Source of the DNA: Thiosocius sp963753845
Lineage (GTDB): Bacteria > Pseudomonadota > Gammaproteobacteria > Chromatiales > Chromatiaceae
Length of the DNA: 64,000 bases
Direction: 5' to 3'
NCBI GenBank assembly: GCA_963753845.1
Contig: CAVWEI010000006.1
Location: 1 to 64,000, forward strand
Shown here: piece after piece, positions 13,975-22,295 of the stretch
How positions within the stretch are numbered: the stretch's first letter is position 1
How the letters are laid out: every line of letters begins with the position of its first letter
The notes under the pieces: model-generated
Database searches by the model: none
What the model was told of the DNA's origin: nothing
The model's input: only the letters and a program-made list of their open reading frames with translations
Translations under genes and position numbers: made by a program

Positions 13975-14003
13975 GTGGCACGTTTTCTGCGTGCCACTTT
14001 ATT
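13975..14003 (+). terminator. Rho-independent terminator after the adhesin gene
   Basis: A perfect 8-bp stem (GTGGCACG / CGTGCCAC) with a 7-nt loop is followed by TTTATT, 57 bp after the adhesin stop codon. It separates the adhesin transcript from the TolC-like gene, which would then need its own promoter in 14004-14102. Confidence 0.75.
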
Positions 14004-14102
14004 CAAGAAACCGGCGTATCCGGCCGCTGTATAGGCCAGTAGGCGGGTCATGGCAGTTCATGATCCTGCCGGTAAATCAATCAAGAAAAGAGTTCGAGAT
14101 TC

Positions 14103-15437
14103 ATGAGGTCTGGATCGCAGGGTCCCTTGCGGGCGATGTTCGTGCTGGCTTTTGCATTGGGCGCCATGGCGCCTGTTCAGGCGCTGGAACATGATTTGCC
14201 GGGCGTGGTGCGTGAGACTCTGTCGTCCAATCCGGATGTCGCCGAGGCGCGCAACCAGTGGCTCTCGAGACGTGAAGAGGTGCGCGCGGCCGAGGGTGGC
14301 TACCTTCCGACGATCGACCTGAACGCCGGGATTGGTTACGAGCACACTGACAATCCGAGCATCCGGGCGAGCGGTGAAGACTCGGCGGACCTGACCCGCC
14401 AGGAACTGGGCCTGAATCTCCGCCAGATGTTGTTCGACGGCTGGGGTACCCGCAGCGAAGTCGCCAGGCAGCAGGCACGCACTGACTCGGCGGCGGCGCG
14501 CCTGCTCTCGGTGGCGGAATCGACCGCAATGAGGGCCACGCTGGCCTATGTCGACCTGCAGCGCTTTCAGGCGCTGCAGGGTATCGCCACAGAAAGCGTC
14601 GCCACCCACAAACGCATCCAGGGACAGATCCGCCTGCGGAGCGAGTCCGGGGTGGGGCGGCGCGCGGACCTCGATCAGGCCAACTCGCGCGTGGCACTCG
14701 CCGAGGTCAACCTGGTGGCCGCAGAAGTGAATCTGCGCGATGCGGCAACGACCTTCCGACGAGTGGTAGGGAGCCCACCCGCGCCTAGCAATGAGCCCGC
14801 CGAAATCGCACCCAACGCCTTGCCGAATTCGTTGGAGCAGGCCCTGCAGATTGCGCAGAAGAACAACCCGGTGCTGCAGACGGCAGCGGCCGACATTGAG
14901 GCCGCACGGGCTCAACACGAGGCAGCAAAACAGTTCGACTACCCGCGCTTTGACTTTGAACTCGGCGGAAACCACGACGACAACCTGTATGGCACGGAGG
15001 GGCGCGTGGACGATTTGTCGGCGATGGTCCGAATGCGCTTCAACCTCTTTCGGGGCGGTACAGATTCTGCGCGCAAACGGGCGACCGCTTACAACATCAG
15101 CGAGGCCATGGACGTACGTGACCGCACGATCCGCCAGCTCGAGGAAAGCATCCGCCTGGCCTGGGCGGCCTATCAGGCGACCAGTGCACAGCTGCCCCTG
15201 ATGAAGCTCCGGGTCGAGGCGGCGAAGGCCACCCGCGCGGCCTACGAGAAGCAGTTCGAGATCGGCCAACGGACTCTGCTCGACGTGCTCAACTCAGAGA
15301 ACGAGGTGATCCAGGGGCGCGAATCCATAGTGAATGCCACCGCCGACCGCCTGCTTGCACAGTACCGGGTACTCGAGGCCATGGGCGCCCTGGTGGACCA
15401 CCTTGGCGTGGCAGAGGCCGTGGTGACGCAGCCCTGA
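14103..15437 (+). CDS. TolC-family type I secretion outer-membrane protein
   Basis: This 444-residue protein has a Sec signal peptide (cleavage probably after APVQA, about residue 24) and two outer-membrane efflux repeats. Landmarks of the TolC/LapE/BepC group are DGWGTRSEVARQQA near residue 113, LFRGGTDSARKRA near 315, and LLDVLNSENEVIQGRES near 393. Such proteins form a trimeric channel through the outer membrane and dock to an ABC transporter and membrane-fusion protein. Its position right after the adhesin, on the same strand, suggests that it exports that adhesin. The inner-membrane partners are not in the window. The ATG at 14103 follows a weak purine-rich stretch and gives a complete signal peptide. 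Confidence 0.9.
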   Translation: MRSGSQGPLRAMFVLAFALGAMAPVQALEHDLPGVVRETLSSNPDVAEARNQWLSRREEVRAAEGGYLPTIDLNAGIGYEHTDNPSIRASGEDSADLTRQELGLNLRQMLFDGWGTRSEVARQQARTDSAAARLLSVAESTAMRATLAYVDLQRFQALQGIATESVATHKRIQGQIRLRSESGVGRRADLDQANSRVALAEVNLVAAEVNLRDAATTFRRVVGSPPAPSNEPAEIAPNALPNSLEQALQIAQKNNPVLQTAAADIEAARAQHEAAKQFDYPRFDFELGGNHDDNLYGTEGRVDDLSAMVRMRFNLFRGGTDSARKRATAYNISEAMDVRDRTIRQLEESIRLAWAAYQATSAQLPLMKLRVEAAKATRAAYEKQFEIGQRTLLDVLNSENEVIQGRESIVNATADRLLAQYRVLEAMGALVDHLGVAEAVVTQP

Positions 15438-15463
15438 GCTGGGTACTCCGCGGACGCAGCGGC

Positions 15464-16804
15464 CTATAGGATATAGCGCGTCAGGTCCTCGTCCTCGGCC
15501 AGTTCGGCGAGGTTCTTGTTCACGTAATCGGCATCGATCGTCACGGTGCGCCCGGTGTAGGTCGGTGCCATGAAAGACACCTCTTCGAGCAGCCGTTCCA
15601 TCACGGTATGCAGGCGGCGTGCGCCGATGTTCTCGGTCTTCTCGTTCACCTGCCAGGCGATCTGAGCGATCCGCTTGATGCCGTTTTCACTGAACACCAG
15701 TTCCACGCCCTCGGTGCGCATCAGGGCCTGATACTGCTCGGTCAGCGAGGCATCGGGCTCGGTGAGGATACGCACGAAATCGCCGGTCGACAGCGCGGAG
15801 AGCTCGACCCGAATGGGCAGACGGCCCTGCAGCTCGGGGATGAGATCCGACGGTTTGCTGAGGTGGAATGCACCCGAGGCGATGAACAGTATGTGGTCGG
15901 TTTTTACCATGCCGTGCTTGGTCGACACTGTGCAGCCTTCGACCAGCGGCAGCAGGTCGCGTTGCACGCCCTCGCGTGAGACATCCGCGCCCTGGTGCTC
16001 GCTGCGGCTGGTAACCTTGTCCAGCTCGTCCAGGAATACGATCCCGTGCTGTTCGACCATCTCCAGCGCGCGCAGCTTCAAGTCCTCCTCATTGACCCGC
16101 TTGGCGGCCTCTTCATCCCGGATCTGGATCAAGGCGTCCTTGATGCGCAGCTTGCGTTTCTTGGTGCGCTGGCCGCCAAGATTCTGGAACAGGCCCTGCA
16201 GCTGGCTGGTCATCTCCTCCATACCCGGCGGGGCCATGATCTCGACCCCCAGGCTGGCGCCGCTGGTCTCGATCTCGATCTCCTTCTCGTCCAGCTCGCC
16301 GTTGCGCAGCTTGATGCGGAACTTGTCGCGTGTGCCGCTGCCATCGGTGCGCACGGGCACGGTCTCGTCTTCCCAGCTGGTGTTACGGGCAGGCGGCAGC
16401 AGGACGTCGAGCACACGTTCCTCGGCGGCATCGGCGGCCACGTCCTGGACCTTTTCCATCTCCTGCACACGCACCATCTTGACCGCGGAATCGGCGAGAT
16501 CACGGATGATCGAATCGACCTCGCGACCGACATAGCCAACCTCGGTGAACTTGGTGGCCTCGACCTTGATGAAGGGCGCGTTGGCGAGTTTCGCCAGGCG
16601 GCGTGCGATCTCGGTCTTGCCGACCCCGGTCGGGCCGATCATCAGGATGTTCTTCGGTGTGATTTCGTTACGCAGCTCTCCCTCGACCTGGGTACGCCGC
16701 CAGCGGTTGCGCAGCGCGATCGCCACCGAGCGCTTGGCGGCCTGCTGACCGATGATATGTTTGTCCAGTTCGCGGACGATCTCTTCGGGTGTGTATTCAG
16801 ACAT
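15464..16804 (-). CDS. hslU: ATP-dependent protease ATPase subunit HslU
   Basis: HslU is the AAA+ unfoldase of the HslVU (ClpYQ) protease and feeds unfolded substrates into the HslV chamber. The 446-residue protein starts MSEYTPEEIV. It has Walker A GPTGVGKT (residues 57-64), an inserted I domain, Walker B FLDELDK and the conserved C-terminus DLTRYIL that inserts into HslV. The open frame extends 46 codons further upstream, but that part lies inside hslV and has no family match, so I chose the ATG at 16804. This start overlaps the hslV stop by 8 nt, which implies translational coupling. Confidence 0.97.
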   Translation of the reverse strand: MSEYTPEEIVRELDKHIIGQQAAKRSVAIALRNRWRRTQVEGELRNEITPKNILMIGPTGVGKTEIARRLAKLANAPFIKVEATKFTEVGYVGREVDSIIRDLADSAVKMVRVQEMEKVQDVAADAAEERVLDVLLPPARNTSWEDETVPVRTDGSGTRDKFRIKLRNGELDEKEIEIETSGASLGVEIMAPPGMEEMTSQLQGLFQNLGGQRTKKRKLRIKDALIQIRDEEAAKRVNEEDLKLRALEMVEQHGIVFLDELDKVTSRSEHQGADVSREGVQRDLLPLVEGCTVSTKHGMVKTDHILFIASGAFHLSKPSDLIPELQGRLPIRVELSALSTGDFVRILTEPDASLTEQYQALMRTEGVELVFSENGIKRIAQIAWQVNEKTENIGARRLHTVMERLLEEVSFMAPTYTGRTVTIDADYVNKNLAELAEDEDLTRYIL

Positions 16805-17342
16805 CGCAATCCAGCTCTTCGATGACGAGGTTATGGTTGGTGTAGACACAGATGTCGGCGGCGATACCGAGGCCGCGTTCGACGACCTCGCGTGCGGACA
16901 GTTCGGTCGTGTCCAGCATGGCGCGCGCGGCGGCCTGCGCATAGGAGCCGCCCGAGCCGATAGCCATCAGGCTGTCCTCCGGCTCGACCACGTCGCCGGT
17001 GCCTGTCAGGATCAGCGAGGCCTCCCTGTCGGCGACCACCAGCAGCGCTTCCAGGCGGCGCAGCATGCGGTCGGTGCGCCAGTCCTTCGCCAGTTCGACC
17101 GCGGAACGAACGAGATGGCCGGAATGCTTCTCCAGCTTGCCCTCGAAACGCTCGAACAGGGTGAACGCATCGGCCGTGGCACCGGCGAAGCCTGCCAGCA
17201 CCTGGCCCTTGTAGAGGCGCCGAACCTTGCGGGCATTGCCCTTCATGACGGTGTTGCCCATCGAGACCTGGCCGTCACCGCCGATGACGACCTTGCCGGC
17301 CCGCCTTACCGACAGGATGGTGGTTCCGCGAATCTTTTCCAC
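16797..17342 (-). CDS. hslV: ATP-dependent protease peptidase subunit HslV
   Basis: HslV is the threonine peptidase chamber of HslVU. A GTG start at 17342 gives a 181-residue protein beginning (M)EKIRGTTILSVRR. Removal of the short leader would expose the catalytic N-terminal Thr, as in homologues with a GTTI start. Family landmarks are GDGQVSMGNTVMKGNARKV, AGFAGATADAFTLFE and the C-terminal TNHNLVIEELD. The longer upstream frame (to 17438) has no similarity and was rejected. The AGGT sequence 9 nt upstream is a modest ribosome site. Confidence 0.95.
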   Translation of the reverse strand: MEKIRGTTILSVRRAGKVVIGGDGQVSMGNTVMKGNARKVRRLYKGQVLAGFAGATADAFTLFERFEGKLEKHSGHLVRSAVELAKDWRTDRMLRRLEALLVVADREASLILTGTGDVVEPEDSLMAIGSGGSYAQAAARAMLDTTELSAREVVERGLGIAADICVYTNHNLVIEELDCDV

Positions 17343-17372
17343 TGCTTGACCTGGAGTTTGATGGAACGCGTG

Positions 17373-17403
17373 ATTGTAGCGGATGCACCTGCCGCGCAGC
17401 GAA
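17373..17403 (-). promoter_or_regulatory. Possible sigma-70 type -10 element for hslVU
   Basis: On the minus strand TACAAT (17378-17373) lies about 30 bp upstream of the hslV GTG. A -35 candidate TTCGCT sits 19 bp further up and is poor. I saw no good sigma-32 type pair. Confidence 0.3.
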
Positions 17404-17451
17404 TCCGATCGGCCATGTCTGCGCGCCTTGTCGGGCACGCACCCATCGTAG

Positions 17452-17468
17452 GGCAGGCACAGCCTGCC
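17452..17468. repeat. Short perfect palindrome between xerC and hslV
   Basis: GGCAGGC-aca-GCCTGCC forms a 7-bp stem with a 3-nt loop, 38 bp beyond the xerC stop. No T-run follows on either strand, so it is a poor intrinsic terminator. It could be a REP-like dispersed element or an mRNA 3'-end stabiliser for the xerC transcript. Confidence 0.5.
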
Positions 17469-17506
17469 GCTTTCCTGAAGCGGGAAAAGGACTCGACGCC
17501 GCTGGG

Positions 17507-18433
17507 TCAGGGTTTGCGTTTCGCCCTGGGGTGGGCCTGGTCGTAGACCTGTGCCAGGTGTTGGAAGTCGAGATGGGTGTAGATCTGCGTGGTGCTTATG
17601 TCGGCGTGCCCGAGCAGCTCCTGCACGGCGCGTAGATCTCCCGAGGACTCGAGCACGTGACTCGCGAAGGAGTGGCGCAGCATGTGCGGGTGTACGTGGC
17701 GCGGCATGCCCTGTTCGATGGCACGCCGACGCAGCCGTGCTTCGACCGAGCGTGGGCTCAGCCGTGTCCCTCGCTGGCTGACAAACAGCGCAGATTCCCG
17801 GGACGACGCAATCTGAGGACGGATCGCCAGCCAGTGATCGACTGCCTCACGGGCATAGCGTCCGACCGGGAGGCGGCGGGTCTTATTGCCCTTGCCTGTT
17901 ACCTGCAGCAGGCCGTCGCTACTGCGCATATCGGAAACATCCAATGCCACCAGCTCGGCCAGACGCAGCCCGGATGAGTAGAACAGTTCCATGATGGCGC
18001 GGTCGCGCCGGTCGAGCGCGGAATCTCCGGGCAGTTCCATCAGGTGTGCGAGCTGGTCGGCATCCAGGGTGTGCGGCAGGCGCCGGTTGACCTTGGGCGC
18101 ACGCACGCCCTCGGCCGGATTGGTGCGCACCCCACCTTCGCGCAGCAGGAAACGAAACCAGGCGCGGATCGCGCTCAGGTGGCGTTGAAGACTCTTGGGC
18201 GACAGCCCCTGGCGATGGCGCCCGGCGGCGTAGTTGCGCACCTGCTGGCTGTCGACCCGGGTCCAGTCGCTTATGCCCTGCTCGCCCAGCCAGTCGAGAA
18301 AATTTCCGAGATCCCGCCGGTAGGCGGTCAGGGTGCGCGGCGAGAGCCGGCGTTCGTAATGCAGGTAGTCGAGGAAGGCATCGAGCCCCGGGTCAGGGGC
18401 CGCGGCGGTATTCCCTGCCGCCAGGTCAGACAC
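17507..18433 (-). CDS. xerC: Tyrosine recombinase XerC
   Basis: XerC acts with XerD and FtsK at dif to resolve chromosome dimers. The 308-residue protein has the N-terminal SAM-like core-binding domain (about 15-105) and a full catalytic set: R157, K181, H250, R253, H276 and nucleophile Y285. These lie 9-10 residues later than I recall for the E. coli enzyme. The start is GTG at 18433, overlapping the stop of the DUF484 gene by 8 nt. The gene is the last of the lysA-dapF-DUF484-xerC run, a typical gammaproteobacterial order, which favours XerC over XerD. Confidence 0.95.
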   Translation of the reverse strand: MSDLAAGNTAAAPDPGLDAFLDYLHYERRLSPRTLTAYRRDLGNFLDWLGEQGISDWTRVDSQQVRNYAAGRHRQGLSPKSLQRHLSAIRAWFRFLLREGGVRTNPAEGVRAPKVNRRLPHTLDADQLAHLMELPGDSALDRRDRAIMELFYSSGLRLAELVALDVSDMRSSDGLLQVTGKGNKTRRLPVGRYAREAVDHWLAIRPQIASSRESALFVSQRGTRLSPRSVEARLRRRAIEQGMPRHVHPHMLRHSFASHVLESSGDLRAVQELLGHADISTTQIYTHLDFQHLAQVYDQAHPRAKRKP

Positions 18434-19112
18434 CCGGGCTGGAGGCGGACTGCAGGGTCGCGCTGACCACCTCGGCGAGGCGCTGCAGGAAGTCGACGCT
18501 CTTGCCCTCGTGGAAGCGCTCCGGATCGCGGCTGCCGATCGCCAGCACGCCGGCGAGGGGCGGCGCGGTCAGGGGAATCAGGGCAGCCGAACCGGTCTCC
18601 CCGGCCTGTGGGCCGAACAGGTACTCCAGCTTGGCCTTGTCGAGCCGTCCGCAATTGGGGCGGGCGCGTTGCAGGAACTCCCGAAACAGTGCCGGTCCGG
18701 GTTCATGCGCATGCGCCTCCAGCTGATCGGAGGCGAACAGCTTCATCTCCACGGAGTCGGCCTTGAACTGGTCGCGCAGTTCGTCCTGCAGGGTGTTGAG
18801 TACCTCGTCGAAGGACTGGGTTTCGAGCAGTGCCAGGGTCAACCGATGCAGGCGTTTCGCCAGCGCATCGTTCTCGCGCGCGACGGCTACCAGTGCATCC
18901 AGCTGGCGGCGATAGTTGATCGACTGTTCACGCAGGGTACGCACCTGGCGCTCGATCAGGGAGATGGCGTCTCCAGTTGGATGCGGGATGTCGATCGCGG
19001 CCAGTGCATCGGGATGCCGGGAGAAAAAATCCGGGTGTGCAATGAGATACTCGGCGATGGGTCCCTCACGCTCATCCGCCGTCTGTTCCAGGTCGTCTTG
19101 TATAAGGCTCAT
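18426..19112 (-). CDS. DUF484 family protein
   Basis: A 228-residue cytosolic protein starting MSLIQDDLEQ at 19112. DUF484 proteins have an N-terminal helical/coiled-coil part (here about 40-95, rich in Leu, Arg and Gln) and a C-terminal GAF-like fold (about 100-215, with AALIPLTAPPLAGVLAIGS). The biochemical role is unknown. The gene sits between dapF and xerC, as in many gammaproteobacteria, with 59 bp between it and the repaired dapF stop. An apparent dapF-DUF484 fusion in the raw sequence is an artefact of the dapF frameshift. Confidence 0.9.
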   Translation of the reverse strand: MSLIQDDLEQTADEREGPIAEYLIAHPDFFSRHPDALAAIDIPHPTGDAISLIERQVRTLREQSINYRRQLDALVAVARENDALAKRLHRLTLALLETQSFDEVLNTLQDELRDQFKADSVEMKLFASDQLEAHAHEPGPALFREFLQRARPNCGRLDKAKLEYLFGPQAGETGSAALIPLTAPPLAGVLAIGSRDPERFHEGKSVDFLQRLAEVVSATLQSASSPGV

Positions 19113-19171
19113 GCGGGGCCACTCCGTCTGTGCGCGCACGCCGCAGGTCACGGCGCGGTGCTCTTTCAAAT

Positions 19172-20015
19172 CTACCCGAGGTCGTCGAGGTCGATACTGC
19201 CTTCGAAGACCCGGCACGCCGGGCCGCTCATCCACACCGGCTCTTCCTCTCCCGCCCAGCTTACCACAAGGATTCCGCCCGGCAGGTGAACCCGGACCCG
19301 CTCGATCCAGCAGGCCGCGAAGGCGGCCGACGACAACGGCGGCGCAGGCACCGGTCCCACATGCCAGGGTTTCACCAGCGCCGCGTTCGAATACCCGCAA
19401 ATCGATTGCATCACGGCCCCGGATCGCCATGAAGCCGACATTGGCGCGACGCGGAAAACGTTCATGGGCCTCGATCAGGGGGCCGAGCGTCTGCACCGGC
19501 GCCGCAGCGGTGTCGTCGACCAGCAGCACCGCATGCGGGTTGCCCATGGATACCGCACCGATCTCGACGGTCTGATCCCCGACCTCGAGGAAATACCCGT
19601 TTGCGCGGTGGTCCGCGAGGAAGGGGATCTCGTTGGGTTGCAGGTGCGGTGGTCCCATGTTGACCCGCACCATCCCGTCCTCCTCCAGGTACAGCCGGAC
19701 GTTGCCGCCGGCCGAACCTACGACGATCTCCGTGTTGTCGGTTAGGCCTTTGTTGCGAACAAAACGTGCAAAACAGCGCGCGCCGTTGCCACACTGCTCG
19801 ACCTCGCCGCCATCGGAATTGAATATCCGGTAATAAAATTCGGTATCCGGGTGACGAGCGGGCTCGACCAGCAGGATCTGGTCGCAGCCTACGCCGAAGC
19901 GCCGGTCGGCGATGGCGCGCAGCTGGGTCTCGTCCAGTACCACCTTCTGGCTGACCGCGTCGAATACGACGAAGTCGTTGCCCAGGCCATGCATCTTGGT
20001 GAATTCAACCTTCAT
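19172..20015 (-). CDS. dapF: Diaminopimelate epimerase (frameshifted near 19304)
   Basis: DapF interconverts LL- and meso-diaminopimelate for lysine and peptidoglycan synthesis. Catalytic cysteines are in EQCGNGARC (C75) and ACGTGAC (C219). After residues GLLD the frame shifts: the raw frame runs on into DUF484, while the next frame gives ERVRVHLPGG and ends at 19172 with VFEGSIDLDDLG. Removing one base at about 19304 yields a normal 280-residue enzyme. Because DapF is normally essential, a sequencing error is likelier than a pseudogene. It follows the methyltransferase gene by 41 bp. Confidence 0.92.
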
Positions 20016-20056
20016 GTGTTGAGCATAACAGGCGGATGACTGCTGGTGCAGCCGGT

Positions 20057-20728
20057 TCAGGTTGGGATCTGGCCGGTGACCGCAAGGTGGCGGTCGCTGG
20101 CCATCGCGACTCTGAGTGAACCCAGTCCGGCGGCCAGCAGTTGCGCCTCGACCTCGGCGACCGTGTAGGCCGCGAACAGCGAGTTGCGGAAATCCCTGCG
20201 CAGCACGTCCGGCTCGTCAATGGCATAGGTTTCGACCAATGTGTCCACCGCCAGCCCGGAGGCCGGGCGTGCCAGGTCCATCACCAAGACATGGGCACCG
20301 GGCCCTGCGCACCGCGACACCGTCTGCCACATCACATCGGGGTCCGCGAGATGGTGAAGCAGGCTGTTCGATACGATGGTCTGGTAGCCCTGCTCGGGCA
20401 GGGCCGGACAGGGGAGGTATTCGCACCTCAGTTGAATGCGTTGTCGCGCGTCATTGTCGGCCTCGATATTCCGGCGGGCAAGATCAAGCATCGCGGCGGC
20501 GCCATCCAAGGCATCGATCTTCAGGCCGGGGTGGCGGCGTGCCAGTGCCAGCGGGATGTCGGCCGGCCCGCACCCCAGGTCGAGCAGCCTGCCCTGAAGG
20601 GGCGCGGCAGCGAGCCGTTCCAGCAGTTCGATGAACAGCTGATTGGCCTCCGAAAAATCGGCACGCGCATAGGCGAGCGCCTGCCCGGGGTCGTCCATCA
20701 GCTCTTCCGGTTCCGCGATTCGTTGCAT
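20057..20728 (-). CDS. Class I SAM-dependent methyltransferase
   Basis: A 223-residue Rossmann methyltransferase starting MQRIAEPEEL at 20728, preceded by the strong ribosome site GAGGAGA. Motif I is LLDLGCGPADIPLALARR (about residues 48-65), the acidic loop is DALDGAAAMLDLARR, and the post-motif segment is NSLLHHLADP. Methyltransferase 11/25-type proteins act on varied small molecules, and the substrate cannot be read from sequence. The gene lies 10 bp after lysA and 41 bp before dapF, so it should be co-transcribed with lysine biosynthesis genes, an unusual insertion into this conserved cluster. Confidence 0.85.
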   Translation of the reverse strand: MQRIAEPEELMDDPGQALAYARADFSEANQLFIELLERLAAAPLQGRLLDLGCGPADIPLALARRHPGLKIDALDGAAAMLDLARRNIEADNDARQRIQLRCEYLPCPALPEQGYQTIVSNSLLHHLADPDVMWQTVSRCAGPGAHVLVMDLARPASGLAVDTLVETYAIDEPDVLRRDFRNSLFAAYTVAEVEAQLLAAGLGSLRVAMASDRHLAVTGQIPT

Positions 20729-20738
20729 CTGGTTCTCC

Positions 20739-21989
20739 TCAGCCCGGCAGCACCGACTCGGCCGCAAACAGCTCCGGGACGGTTTCGCGTCTGCGCACCA
20801 GGTGAACCTGGGCACCGTCGACCATGACCTCGGCCGCCCGTGGTCGGGTGTTGTAGTTAGAGGCCATGCTGAAGCCATAGGCGCCGCACGAGCGGACCGC
20901 CAGCAGGCTGCCTTCCCGGAGTTTGAGTGCCCGCTGTTTGCCGAGAAAATCGCCGGTTTCGCAGATCGGGCCGACAAGGTCGTAGACGGCCTCGGTGCCC
21001 TCGGGGTGCTCGTCCACGCTGACGATCGCCTGCCAGGCCTGATACAGCGAGGGCCGGATCAGGTCGTTCATGGCCGCGTCGATGACGGCGAAGTCCTTGG
21101 CCTCGCTGTGCTTGAGGTACTCGACCCGGGTCAACAGTACCCCGGCGTTGGCCGCGATCGCCCGGCCGGGCTCTATGAAGATCTCGTAAGGCGCATCGCC
21201 GAGACGCTGCAGCAGCGCGCGCGCATATTGCGCAGGCTCCGGTGGTGTCTCGTCGCGGTAGCGCACCCCCAGCCCACCACCGAGGTCGAGGTGGTCGATG
21301 CTGATGCCGTCGGCGACCAGGATATCGACCAGGGCCTTCACCCTGTCGAGGGCATCGAGGAATGGCTCCAGCTCTGTCAGCTGCGAGCCGATGTGACAGT
21401 CGACGCCCGACACCTCGATGTTCGGTAGCCCCTGCGCAAGCCGGTAAAGCTCAGGCGCATCCCCGATAGCGATGCCGAACTTGTTCTCCTTGAGGCCGGT
21501 CGAGATGTAAGGGTGTGTCCTGGCGTCCACGTCCGGATTCACGCGCAGCGCCACGGGTGCACGCACACCGAGCTCCCCCGCCATATGGTTGAGGCGTTCG
21601 AGCTCGGGCCCCGATTCGACGTTGAAGCAGCGGATACCGACCTCGAGTGCGCGGCGCATCTCGTGCGCCTGTTTGCCGACGCCCGAGAACAGCACCCGGG
21701 CGGGGTCCCCGCCGGCGGCCAGCACGCGCTCCAGTTCGCCGACCGAGACGATGTCGAAGCCGGAGCCCAGGCGCGCAAGGGCATTCAGCACGCCGAGGTT
21801 CGAATTGGCCTTTACGGCAAAACAAACCAGGTGCGGGTGGCCGTCGAAGGCCCGGTCAAACGCGTGCCAGTGGCGCTCCAGGGTCGCGCGCGAATACACG
21901 TAGCAGGGCGTCCCGTGCTTCTCTGCGATCGCGCGCAGAGGCACGTCTTCGGCGTGCAGTTCGCCGTGGCGATATTGAAAATGATCCAT
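20739..21989 (-). CDS. lysA: Diaminopimelate decarboxylase
   Basis: LysA converts meso-diaminopimelate to L-lysine with PLP. The 416-residue protein is a fold-type III decarboxylase. The PLP lysine is K60 in CFAVKANSN. HIGSQ and DLGGGLGV bind the phosphate, EPGR lies in the TIM barrel, and the catalytic Cys is in GPICETGDFL. Its ATG at 21989 follows the stop of the LptM-like gene by 6 bp. The length fits the family (about 410-420). Confidence 0.97.
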   Translation of the reverse strand: MDHFQYRHGELHAEDVPLRAIAEKHGTPCYVYSRATLERHWHAFDRAFDGHPHLVCFAVKANSNLGVLNALARLGSGFDIVSVGELERVLAAGGDPARVLFSGVGKQAHEMRRALEVGIRCFNVESGPELERLNHMAGELGVRAPVALRVNPDVDARTHPYISTGLKENKFGIAIGDAPELYRLAQGLPNIEVSGVDCHIGSQLTELEPFLDALDRVKALVDILVADGISIDHLDLGGGLGVRYRDETPPEPAQYARALLQRLGDAPYEIFIEPGRAIAANAGVLLTRVEYLKHSEAKDFAVIDAAMNDLIRPSLYQAWQAIVSVDEHPEGTEAVYDLVGPICETGDFLGKQRALKLREGSLLAVRSCGAYGFSMASNYNTRPRAAEVMVDGAQVHLVRRRETVPELFAAESVLPG

Positions 21990-21995
21990 TGAATC

Positions 21996-22169
21996 CTATT
22001 CCGGCTTTTCTGAATCCGCCTTGGGCTGCGGATCGGGGTCACTTTTCGATTCGCTGTCGCTGACCGCTTCAGTTTGGGCCGGTGGCAGGTACAGGGGCCC
22101 CTTCTGGCCGCAGCCGGGGGCCATCAGCAGTGCGAGCACACCGCAAGGAATGATGAGGCTTCGAATCAT
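21996..22169 (-). CDS. lptM: LptM/YifL-like small lipoprotein
   Basis: A 57-residue gene read directly from the sequence. The protein has a short hydrophobic signal (IPCGVLALLMAPG), a lipobox cysteine at position 20, and then the diagnostic GQKGPLYLP that marks the YifL/LptM/LppL family. The tail is acidic and Pro/Ser-rich. In E. coli LptM helps the LPS transport protein LptD fold. In gammaproteobacteria it commonly lies directly before lysA, as here (6 bp). The start is the ATG at 22169. Confidence 0.9.
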   Translation of the reverse strand: MIRSLIIPCGVLALLMAPGCGQKGPLYLPPAQTEAVSDSESKSDPDPQPKADSEKPE

Positions 22170-22295
22170 GCCGGCTCCGCGAAAGATACCAGCCGGGGAG
22201 TATAAACGGTGCCCTGCAGGAATGAGAGGCCCTGCTCAGGGGACGCCCCATAATTCTGCGCGAGATGACCGCGTACGAATTGCTGGAAGTCCCCT

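Noticed and set aside
13975..14003. Hairpin as a regulatory riboswitch or attenuator for the TolC-like gene
   Set aside because: A single perfect stem followed by a T-rich tract just after the adhesin stop is explained by a simple terminator, and no alternative pairing was seen.
14058..15269. 403-residue antisense frame opposite the TolC-like gene
   Set aside because: The plus-strand frame has a signal peptide and TolC motifs; the antisense product has none.
18426..20015. DapF-DUF484 fusion protein
   Set aside because: The DapF C-terminus is present in the next frame and DUF484 has its own start at 19112, so the fusion is produced by one extra base.
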